Source: Chloroflexota bacterium
GTDB lineage: Bacteria; Chloroflexota; Dehalococcoidia; JAUQQI01
Assembly (NCBI GenBank): GCA_030549955.1
Contig: JAUQQI010000086.1
Location: forward strand, 8,941 to 14,657
Reading direction: 5' to 3'
DNA: 5,717 bases
Positions 1 through 5,355 of this stretch are shown here, piece by piece. Below the pieces are notes generated by a model. The model did not search any database. It was given only the letters and a program-made list of their open reading frames with translations, and was not told the origin of the DNA. Every line of letters starts with the position of its first letter. Position 1 is the stretch's first letter. A program made the position numbers and the translations under genes.

Positions 1-16
1 CCCCGGCCGGTCCAGT

Positions 17-45
17 TTGGCTGAGTTTAACACATCTACCATAAA
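17..45 (+). promoter_or_regulatory. Candidate sigma70-type promoter far upstream of pilin 1
   Basis: TTGGCT at 17-22 and CATAAA at 40-45 are separated by 17 bp, and each hexamer matches its consensus at 4 of 6 positions. This stretch is visibly more AT-rich than the rest of the window, as expected of a promoter region. The match is only moderate, and another candidate lies closer to the gene at 117-125. Confidence 0.22.
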
Positions 46-116
46 TGCGCAACAATTCCATTGAGATATATGGCGTTTTTATTTTCGATGTTGGCAGGCG
101 AGCAGAAAGCGGGACG

Positions 117-125
117 TGTTAAAGT
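117..125 (+). promoter_or_regulatory. Candidate extended -10 element upstream of pilin 1
   Basis: TGTTAAAGT has the TGN extension followed by TAAAGT, 4 of 6 to the -10 consensus. Transcription would begin near 132, giving a leader of about 60 nt that starts just before the hairpin at 142-159. A TTGGCA at 91-96 is a good -35 hexamer but lies 23 bp away, too far to be used with it. The call rests on motif matching only. Confidence 0.28.
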
Positions 126-141
126 AAGAGTGACAGAAAGT

Positions 142-159
142 GGGGCTCAGCTGGGCCCC
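142..159 (+). other. 5'-UTR hairpin before pilin 1
   Basis: GGGGCTC (142-148) pairs with GGGCCCC (153-159) around an AGCT loop, giving 7 bp with one G-U pair. It lies about 20 nt upstream of the ribosome binding site and leaves that site free. Hairpins close to the 5' end of abundant structural-protein mRNAs often protect them from decay, so an mRNA-stabilising role is a reasonable inference but is unproven here. Confidence 0.35.
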
Positions 160-190
160 GCGGCGAAGAATACAGCGGCGAGGGGTTCTT

Positions 191-349
191 ATGAAAGCTA
201 GTGGCACGCGTTCGGAGTCTGGTCAGGGTCTTGTCGAGTACGCATTAATCCTGTTTTTGGTCGCCATCGTCGTTATTGCCGTGCTCGTGTTGCTCGGCCC
301 GCAGATTGGGACTGTCTTCACCTCCGTTGTCCGGGCCCTAGGCGGCTGA
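191..349 (+). CDS. flp: Flp/Fap-type pilin subunit 1 (type IVc prepilin)
   Basis: This 52-residue prepilin is predicted to be the structural subunit of a Tad pilus. It has a short polar leader (1-11) ending in Gly11. The mature part begins Q-G-L-V-E-Y, with Glu at +5 and Tyr at +6, the hallmark of Flp pilins cut by a TadV/CpaA-type prepilin peptidase. A hydrophobic helix of about 20 residues (roughly 18-35) and a short C-terminal tail follow, so the mature pilin would be about 41 residues, normal for Flp. I chose ATG at 191 because AGGGG at 181-185 lies 5 nt before it. A longer frame from GTG 140 would add 17 basic residues ahead of the leader and has no ribosome binding site. A near-identical paralogue follows at 514. 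Family assignment is strong; which subunit dominates the fibre is unknown. Confidence 0.9.
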   Translation: MKASGTRSESGQGLVEYALILFLVAIVVIAVLVLLGPQIGTVFTSVVRALGG

Positions 350-356
350 ACCGGGT

Positions 357-392
357 ATCCGCGCCGCGGACGGATCAGGCCATTTTATTTTT
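357..392 (+). terminator. Weak terminator or attenuator after pilin 1
   Basis: Two alternative short hairpins are possible here. TCCGC (358-362) pairs with GCGGA (366-370), or ATCCG (357-361) pairs with CGGAT (371-375). A T-rich run, TTTTATTTTT (383-392), follows after a 7-nt gap. The gap and short stem make this a leaky terminator at best, which would let some transcripts run on into pilin 2. Confidence 0.33.
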
Positions 393-395
393 CCT

Positions 396-407
396 GTACG
401 AACGTAC
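396..407. promoter_or_regulatory. Small perfect dyad, possible operator
   Basis: GTACG-AA-CGTAC is a perfect inverted repeat with 5-bp arms and a 2-bp centre. It lies 2 bp upstream of the candidate -35 hexamer at 410-415. That position suits a regulator acting on the pilin 2 promoter. A 5-bp-arm dyad can arise by chance, so only its location makes it notable. Confidence 0.3.
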
Positions 408-409
408 TA

Positions 410-438
410 TTGACGGGTGAGGACAGCCGCTATATGCT
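410..438 (+). promoter_or_regulatory. Candidate sigma70-type promoter for pilin 2
   Basis: TTGACG (410-415, 5 of 6) and TATGCT (433-438, 4 of 6) are separated by an ideal 17 bp. Transcription would start near 445 and give a leader of about 70 nt. It lies between the two pilin genes, so pilin 2 and the genes after it could be transcribed independently of pilin 1. Confidence 0.45.
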
Positions 439-513
439 GGTAGTGACCGGGGTGGCAGGCACCAGGCCGGGCGCCTTGCCCGCCGGAATCTTGAGAGGAG
501 GCGAGCGAATCAA

Positions 514-669
514 ATGTTGCCGGATATCCGTCATGAAGAGGGCCAGGGCCTCGTCGAGTACGCATTAATCCTCTTTCTAGTGGCCATCGTCGTCATTGCT
601 ATTTTGATGCTCCTTGGCCAAGAGGTCCGCAGTGTCTTCAGCTCCGTCGTAAGCGCCCTGCAACGTTAG
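514..669 (+). CDS. flp: Flp/Fap-type pilin subunit 2 (type IVc prepilin)
   Basis: The 51-residue product begins M-L-P-D-I-R-H-E-E-G. Cleavage after Gly10 would leave Q-G-L-V-E-Y at the mature N-terminus, again with Glu at +5 and Tyr at +6. The first 20 residues counted from that Gly are identical to pilin 1. The C-terminal parts differ (GQEVRSVFSS here, GPQIGTVFTS in pilin 1, and different final residues). The leaders also differ: this one is acidic near the cut, the other is Ser-rich. A strong AGGAGG lies at 496-501 but 12 nt from the ATG, rather long. No better in-frame start exists; ATG at 530 is in another frame. The gene is a paralogue and probably co-assembles with pilin 1 or is used under different conditions. 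It has its own candidate promoter and is followed by a very stable hairpin. Confidence 0.88.
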   Translation: MLPDIRHEEGQGLVEYALILFLVAIVVIAILMLLGQEVRSVFSSVVSALQR

Positions 670-717
670 CTCTGCTGGGGGCGGAGGTTTTCGTCGGCCG
701 TTTACAGACGCGGTCTC

Positions 718-760
718 TGGTCCGGGCCCGGTAGCGGTCGCCGTTGCCGGGCCCGGACCA
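718..760 (+). repeat. Very stable intergenic hairpin between pilin 2 and the large TadE-like gene
   Basis: TGGTCCGGGCCCGG (718-731) is perfectly complementary to CCGGGCCCGGACCA (747-760), a 14-bp GC-rich stem. The 15-nt interior can continue pairing for 6 more bp, including two G-U pairs, and leaves a TCG triloop. No T-run follows on either strand, so it is not a standard intrinsic terminator. By analogy with intercistronic hairpins in other pilin operons, it may protect the 3' end of the pilin message and reduce expression of the downstream minor-subunit genes. The pairing is seen directly; the role is inferred. Confidence 0.75.
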
Positions 761-784
761 TCAACCGGGGCCCATCGGCCTGAA

Positions 785-2917
785 ATGTCGGAGCCTGAGG
801 ACTGGCGCGCCCCTGGTGTCTCGCCGACCCGGGGCCAGAGCCTGGTTGAGCTGGCCCTGGTCACGCCCCTTCTGTTTTTGCTGATGCTGGGGATCCTGGA
901 CTTTGCCCGGGTGTTCTTCTCGTACGTTACCGTAAGCCACGCCGCCCGGACCGGGGCCCGCCACGTGAGCGTCTACCCCGATACCCCACCCGATCAGGTC
1001 TCGGAAATCGTCGTCAACGAGGCCGCCCGGACCCTTGATTATTCACCTGGCTGTGCCTGCATCTGGATGAGCGTGGTCACGGAGACCTACCGGTACGGGA
1101 TCATCGACCCGGTGAACAAACCCCTCCTGAGCGGCACGGTTACGGTGACGCTGGTCTACAGTCAGACCAGCCTCTTTTTCTCGCAGTTCGTTAACGCAAT
1201 GACTGGCTGGTGGGGCGGACCGACCCTGCCGACGGTAATTCCCATTTCGGTCCATTCGGTGATGCCCATTGCGCTGGGGATGGAGGCCCTGCCGACCCCG
1301 ACCCCCAGCCCGACCCCGACGGCAAGCCCGACCCCGGTTCCGAGCCCGACGCCGACGCCCAGGTCAGGTGGGGGCGGGGGAGGGCGGGCGACCGAAACCC
1401 CAACCCCGAGGGCGGCTACGCCGACGCCCACGTCGACCCCGACTCCAACTGGCACTGGCAGCCCGACCCCGACGCCTACCCCGACGCCCACGTCGACGCC
1501 GACCCCAACACCCACGCCGAAGCTCGTGGCTTACGGCCAGGCCATTTACGGGACAGTTTTCAAGACCGACGGCTCGACCCAATCCGGGGCCTTTGTTGAG
1601 GTCATCCTGGACGGGTCGGTTATCGCCACGGCTGTAACCGACGCGACCGGCAATTACCGGGTCGATTCAACCAGCGCGGGATCGCCCCTGCCGGGTAACC
1701 GGTTTTACACCGTCCGGGCTACGTCGGGCCTGTTTACCGGCTCTGCTACAGGGTTCCTCCCGGCTAACGGGGTTGCTAACATAAACGTGACCATTGGGGG
1801 CACGCCGACCTCAACCCCAACGCCGGGCACCGTTACCCCGACGCCGACGCCGGTGGCCCTGGCGGCCCCGGTTCTTTCCGGGACCTGCACGGTCACAACA
1901 ACCGGGGGCATCACCGTCACCCAGAACTCCCTGAGCTGGACCCCGGTCAGCGGAGCCGCCCGGTACAACGTTTACCAGTCGGCCGATTTAGGTCGGACCT
2001 TTATCTTTATCGCGAGCACAGCCAACACGTCCTTTGCGGTCACCGTCGATAACAACACCCGTTATGACTATGTGGTCACGGCCATGGATGCCGGCGGCCA
2101 GGAGGGCTCGCCTTCGAATGTAGTCGCCGTCGTCTGTGGGAACCCGCCCACGCCGACCCCGACGCCCACAACGAGCCCGACTCCGACGCCGGCAACCCTT
2201 CCTGACCTGCTCGTCAGCAGCCTCTCGGCCCAGGGCCCCAGGCCCAACCAGGAGCCGCGGGTCGGCGAGCCGGTTACGGTCAGGGTAACGGTCCAGAACG
2301 CGTCCAGCGCCCCGGTAACGGGCTTTTTCTACGTCGATGCCTACGTCGACCAGGTGCCAGTACCGGGAAGCCCCGGCTTCGCCTGGGTGGCGGTCAACGG
2401 CCTTGCGCCCGGGGCGTCGAAGACGGTCACCTTCACCTACACGTTTTCAAGCCCCGGTTCCCACTTCTTCCAGGCCCAGGTGGACACCTACAATCAGGTC
2501 CGGGAAGGCAGTGAGGCTAACAACGTGAGCGTGCCCTATCCCATCGCCGTCCAGGGTACTGCCGCCACCCCGACCCCAACCCCCGCTAACGTCACGCCGA
2601 CTCCGACGCCAACCCCGGGCCCGACCGGTAAGATTCAGGGCACCGTCTGGGTCTCGACCTCCAGCGGGCTGGGTCTTGGGCCGCGGGCGACGATAAAGGT
2701 CCTTTCCGGAAGCACCCTGGTTGCGCAGACCCTGGCGGGCTCGGACGGCCAGTTCACCGTCTCGAACGTGCCGGCCGGCACCTACACCGTAAACGGCAGC
2801 CTGTGCATTGAGGGCAGGGCCTATACGGATACCGTGCCGGGCGTGACCGTAACCGGCGGCCAGACAACACAGGTAACCCTGCTTCTTGAGAACTTTGGCG
2901 GAACATGCTCACCCTGA
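785..2917 (+). CDS. Multidomain TadE-like pseudopilin with extracellular beta-domains and Pro-Thr linkers
   Basis: This is a 710-residue protein. Residues 1-165 are TadE-like: an N-terminal leader ends in Gly17, followed by Q-S-L-V-E-L (Glu at +5), a hydrophobic helix (about 20-42) and the typical H-A-A-R-T-G-A-R stretch. TadE proteins usually stop at 150-200 residues; this one continues for about 540. After a Pro-Thr linker (170-245, containing a six-Gly run) comes a carboxypeptidase-regulatory-like beta-domain (246-339). A second linker (340-356) leads to a fibronectin III-like domain (357-452), and a third (454-471) to a CARDB-like domain (473-591) with the family's E-x-N-N ending (Glu577, Asn579-580). 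A fourth linker (592-615) precedes a second carboxypeptidase-regulatory-like domain (616-710). Six Cys occur as one pair per domain: 90/92, 368/451 and 674/708. No Shine-Dalgarno sequence precedes ATG 785. It is probably a surface-exposed minor or tip subunit; adhesion is inferred. Confidence 0.85.
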   Translation: MSEPEDWRAPGVSPTRGQSLVELALVTPLLFLLMLGILDFARVFFSYVTVSHAARTGARHVSVYPDTPPDQVSEIVVNEAARTLDYSPGCACIWMSVVTETYRYGIIDPVNKPLLSGTVTVTLVYSQTSLFFSQFVNAMTGWWGGPTLPTVIPISVHSVMPIALGMEALPTPTPSPTPTASPTPVPSPTPTPRSGGGGGGRATETPTPRAATPTPTSTPTPTGTGSPTPTPTPTPTSTPTPTPTPKLVAYGQAIYGTVFKTDGSTQSGAFVEVILDGSVIATAVTDATGNYRVDSTSAGSPLPGNRFYTVRATSGLFTGSATGFLPANGVANINVTIGGTPTSTPTPGTVTPTPTPVALAAPVLSGTCTVTTTGGITVTQNSLSWTPVSGAARYNVYQSADLGRTFIFIASTANTSFAVTVDNNTRYDYVVTAMDAGGQEGSPSNVVAVVCGNPPTPTPTPTTSPTPTPATLPDLLVSSLSAQGPRPNQEPRVGEPVTVRVTVQNASSAPVTGFFYVDAYVDQVPVPGSPGFAWVAVNGLAPGASKTVTFTYTFSSPGSHFFQAQVDTYNQVREGSEANNVSVPYPIAVQGTAATPTPTPANVTPTPTPTPGPTGKIQGTVWVSTSSGLGLGPRATIKVLSGSTLVAQTLAGSDGQFTVSNVPAGTYTVNGSLCIEGRAYTDTVPGVTVTGGQTTQVTLLLENFGGTCSP
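1292..1519 (+). repeat. Pro-Thr linker repeat 1 (approximately 6-bp period)
   Basis: The first half of the linker (about 1292-1360) and the second (about 1397-1519) are built of alternating Pro and Thr/Ser codons, mostly CCG/CCC with ACC/ACG. This gives an imperfect 6-bp periodicity. A glycine-coding G-rich block (1365-1388) interrupts it. Near-identical stretches such as CCGACGCCCACGTCGAC recur at the start and end of the second half, which suggests expansion by slippage or recombination. The shorter linkers at about 1803-1852, 2144-2197 and 2558-2629 have the same character. Confidence 0.8.
1370..1388 (+). other. G-quadruplex motif in the coding strand
   Basis: Four G-runs of 5, 5, 3 and 3 bases are joined by single-nucleotide loops C, A and C. 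This is the classical short-loop pattern associated with very stable parallel quadruplexes. It encodes most of the six-Gly run in the first linker, so it would be present in the mRNA. Whether it folds in the cell cannot be told from sequence. Confidence 0.65.
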
Positions 2918-3519
2918 AGGGATTCGGCCTGACTCTGCTGATCGCCGGCGGCCTTATCCTGGCCGGCTGCAGCACCGGTCTGGGTGTAACCCGGCCGTCC
3001 GATGTCAGGCCGACTGACGTCACGGCCAGGGCCGCTTTCCGGGCGGCGGCCCAGGTCGGGCGGGCCTGGCGGTCCGATGCGCGGCTTGTCCTCGTCTCGA
3101 CCTCCTGGCAGAATCCGACCCCGGCCCGGTTGCGAACCGGCCGGGGAGCCTGGGCTTTTTACTTCGTTTCGGGCACTGGTGACGGTGGGGCCCTCATCGT
3201 AACCGTGGCTGATGGCCGGGCCGAGGCCGGCCCGGAAACGGTCCTCGGCTCAGAACTGGAGGAAGTGGTGTTCCTGGACTGGAAGGTGGACAGTGACGCG
3301 GCCCTTGACGCCTTTCTCCGGGCCGGGGGCGAAGAGTTCCTGAAGGCCCGGCCGGCGGCGAGCCTCACCGTCCGGCTCCTAAAGCCCGCTGACGCCCCGA
3401 CCCCGGAGTGGCGGATTACTGCCCTTGACCCCCGGGACGGGCAGAGCTTTCAGCTCCGGGTGAGCGCGGCCAGCGGGACTGCCCTTGGGGCCGGTGGTGG
3501 GTCGGGAGGCGCCCGATGA
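2905..3519 (+). CDS. Putative lipoprotein, PepSY-like, in the pseudopilin operon
   Basis: The 204-residue product starts with a short signal peptide: Lys5, then a hydrophobic core (7-19). It ends in the lipobox L-A-G-C with Cys22, the only cysteine, so it is predicted to be lipid-anchored on the outer face of the cytoplasmic membrane. The rest looks like two related alpha/beta halves. The first spans about 45-105 (Trp55, D-A-R-L-V, then W-A-F-Y-F-V). The second spans about 122-195 and has W-K-V-D, a helix, then E-W-R-I, with a late A-S-G turn. The layout resembles PepSY-type domains, but I cannot confirm it by profile search. The C-terminus is Gly/Ala-rich. ATG 2905 overlaps the end of the TadE-like gene by 13 nt and has only a poor GGCGGA nearby, so initiation probably depends on upstream translation. 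Its stop overlaps the next start as ATGA. It may be a periplasm-side or cell-surface chaperone or anchor for pilus assembly. Confidence 0.75.
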   Translation: MLTLKGFGLTLLIAGGLILAGCSTGLGVTRPSDVRPTDVTARAAFRAAAQVGRAWRSDARLVLVSTSWQNPTPARLRTGRGAWAFYFVSGTGDGGALIVTVADGRAEAGPETVLGSELEEVVFLDWKVDSDAALDAFLRAGGEEFLKARPAASLTVRLLKPADAPTPEWRITALDPRDGQSFQLRVSAASGTALGAGGGSGGAR

Positions 3520-4046
3520 AGGGCAGAGGCCAGAGCCTGCTCGAGTTCGCCCTCGGGCTGATGATTGTAATGTTGCTTTTCATGGGCATCTTTGACCTGG
3601 GTTTTGGGGTCTACCAGTACATCACCATATCGAACATGGCCCGGGAAGCGGCCCGGTACGCGGTCGCCACCGAGCATCAACCCCTCAGCCATCAGGACTT
3701 TAGCGGGGATGTAACTAACCCCCGCTCCAATGCGGCCGCAATCGCCGCCGGACTTGCCCGGGGCGTGGCCCTCCAAACCGACTGTGGGGGGGCTGATTAC
3801 ACCAGCCCTTCGGTTCCCTGCTGGAAGCAGGTTCCGGCCGGTGGCAGGTACTGGGAAGGTCCGGACTACGGCCGCGGGCCCGAGGCGACCCTGACCTTCC
3901 ACATTTACCCCGAGACCGACTGGGTACTGCGTTCCGGCTTCGGCCGGACGATCACGGCTACCGTGACGTATAAATACCGGCCGATCACCCCGCTTATTCC
4001 CCTTGAAGTAAGGCTGACTGCCTCTTCGGTGGTCATGACCGAGTAG
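3516..4046 (+). CDS. TadE-like minor pseudopilin
   Basis: At 176 residues this matches ordinary TadE length. The basic leader M-K-G-R-G ends at Gly5, followed by Q-S-L-L-E-F with Glu at +5 and a hydrophobic helix (about 9-30). The conserved N-M-A-R-E-A-A-R-Y segment (about 40-48) is typical of TadE proteins. The remainder is a beta-rich exported domain with two cysteines, Cys90 and Cys102, which could form a disulfide. The ATG overlaps the lipoprotein stop by 4 nt, and GGAGG at 3505-3509 is spaced 6 nt from it, the best initiation context in the operon. TadE proteins are thought to be processed by the prepilin peptidase and to act as minor subunits or assembly initiators of Tad pili. The pairing with the larger TadE-like protein upstream suggests the two work together. 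Confidence 0.88.
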   Translation: MKGRGQSLLEFALGLMIVMLLFMGIFDLGFGVYQYITISNMAREAARYAVATEHQPLSHQDFSGDVTNPRSNAAAIAAGLARGVALQTDCGGADYTSPSVPCWKQVPAGGRYWEGPDYGRGPEATLTFHIYPETDWVLRSGFGRTITATVTYKYRPITPLIPLEVRLTASSVVMTE

Positions 4047-4062
4047 GAGGAAGGTGGGACCA

Positions 4063-5355
4063 GTGACCGCACGGACCGGGCCCCCGGCACGTCAGACAGA
4101 CCAGGGCCAGAGCCTGGTTATGGTCGCCCTGGCCATTGTGGCCCTGGTTGCGATGGTTGGCCTTGCCATCGACGGCGGCTACGCCTATGCCCAGCGCCGG
4201 CTCATTCAGAACCTGGCGGATTCAGCCGCCCTGGCGGGGGCCGGCAAGTTGCGTGACGGTCTAGCTTACACTACAGACGCTGAGGTCCGCCGGGCCATCG
4301 AGCGGTATGCCGGGGGTAATCGCCCCCTGCTGCGGGACGTCCATTGGGAAGCCTATTACACCGATACTGTGGACCAGCAGATCGGCACCATTCAGGTCGG
4401 CGACCTGGGCTACATCCCGCCCCAGGCCCGGGGCGTCCGGGTCGTTGCCTATGCGGCCTTCGATACGTTCTTCATCCGGGTTCTCGGTATCAACCTGGGC
4501 AACGTCAGCGCCAGTTCGGTCGCCCGAATCGCGAACCCGTCCAGCGGGGGCACCTGGGCCATCTGGGTCGGCGGGAATTCCCGCTGTAGCCAGGGCACCC
4601 TCAATATACAGGCGTCGGATGTCTGGATTACGGGGGCCCTGCACAGTAATGCCAACATGCAAATCAACGCCGGCGGCCAGGGGATCGTTATTAACGGCAC
4701 CGTCGAAAGCGTGCTGGGGGTCGAAACAGGCAACCCGGATAAAATAACTTACAACCCGCCGGCCGGGAACCCGAGCCAGACGACCCCCCAGCCGATGCCC
4801 TTTAACTGGCCCATCGAAATGTTTGCGCCGGGCGGGGCGGCAGCCGAAGCCGCCCGGGCCGAGGGTCGATATTACCACATCAACGGGGACCTGAATAAGA
4901 ACTCGCCGTATATCAACGACGGCCGGCTTCAGTCTGGCCTCTACTTTGTGGAAGGGAACGTCAGGCTCGGCCAGGGCGGCGGACGCATCGTCGGCGAGAA
5001 CGTCACCATCGTCGCCCGGGGCACCATTGAGCTTAGCGGGGGCTCCCGCCTGAGCTACTACAAGCCGGCCAGCGACCAGTGTTCCACCGGCGGCATCGTG
5101 CTCGCCTCTTACTACCGGAGTGCTGATTACTGCTCGACCTCGGGTGCGGGGATCCAGCTCTCAGGTAACGACAACAGCTGGGTCGGGGTGGTTTACGCCC
5201 CGTTCTCGATGGTCAACATCAGTAACGCCCGGGCCAGCACCCTCAACGGGGCGATAATCGCCCAGGCGGTAAGCATCTCCGGCAGCGAACTCACCATGTA
5301 CTCCAACCTCTTCTGCGCCTACCGGTCCGTCTCCGGTCCCTACGTGATTCGATGA
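4063..5355 (+). CDS. TadG-like pilus-assembly protein with beta-helix-like C-terminal region
   Basis: This 430-residue protein has a short N-terminal tail, then G-Q-S-L-V-M, a single transmembrane helix (about 18-36) and the I-D-x-G-x-A-Y-x-x-R...A-D-S-A-A-L-A-G-A segment of Tad/TadG-like N-terminal domains. Met replaces the Glu at +5, so processing by the prepilin peptidase is doubtful. The region around 65-160 is soluble and includes an R-V-V-A-Y-A-A-F-D-T-F-F-I-R-V-L-G stretch common in this family. From about 165 the sequence is Gly/Asn/Ser-rich with short alternating hydrophobic strands, like a parallel beta-helix. It has four cysteines (175, 340, 357, 418). No von Willebrand A signature is visible, unlike classical TadG. 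GTG 4063 is preferred: the Shine-Dalgarno-like AAGGTGG (4051-4057) is 5 nt away and GGAGG (4046-4050) 12 nt. GTG 4054 is an in-frame alternative but only 3 nt from GGAGG. Confidence 0.82.
   Translation: MTARTGPPARQTDQGQSLVMVALAIVALVAMVGLAIDGGYAYAQRRLIQNLADSAALAGAGKLRDGLAYTTDAEVRRAIERYAGGNRPLLRDVHWEAYYTDTVDQQIGTIQVGDLGYIPPQARGVRVVAYAAFDTFFIRVLGINLGNVSASSVARIANPSSGGTWAIWVGGNSRCSQGTLNIQASDVWITGALHSNANMQINAGGQGIVINGTVESVLGVETGNPDKITYNPPAGNPSQTTPQPMPFNWPIEMFAPGGAAAEAARAEGRYYHINGDLNKNSPYINDGRLQSGLYFVEGNVRLGQGGGRIVGENVTIVARGTIELSGGSRLSYYKPASDQCSTGGIVLASYYRSADYCSTSGAGIQLSGNDNSWVGVVYAPFSMVNISNARASTLNGAIIAQAVSISGSELTMYSNLFCAYRSVSGPYVIR

Noticed and set aside
55..85. Intrinsic terminator of an upstream gene at the GCG-TTTTTATTTT stretch
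   Set aside because: Only 3-4 bp can pair before the T-run (CCAT with ATGG), too weak for a terminator call.
140..190. Longer start (GTG 140) for pilin 1
   Set aside because: It would add a basic 17-residue stretch encoded by the leader hairpin region, has no Shine-Dalgarno sequence, and would make an atypically long prepilin leader. ATG 191 has AGGGG 5 nt upstream.
1162..1515. Minus-strand ORF made almost entirely of Val-Gly repeats, and overlapping Arg/Pro- or Asp/Pro-rich ORFs in the other + frames around 1210-1637
   Set aside because: These are the Pro-Thr repeat of the TadE-like gene read in other frames. They have low complexity, no ribosome binding sites and no family resemblance.
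785..2917. Frameshift or chimeric assembly creating the long TadE fusion
   Set aside because: The reading frame is continuous, codon use is uniform across domains, every domain is joined by the same type of Pro-Thr linker, and the 3' end overlaps the next gene naturally.
4261..4878. 205-codon minus-strand ORF
   Set aside because: It lies wholly antisense to the well-supported TadG-like gene. Its composition is rich in Asp, Pro, Gly and Arg, as expected for an antisense shadow in GC-rich DNA, and no signal or domain is recognisable.
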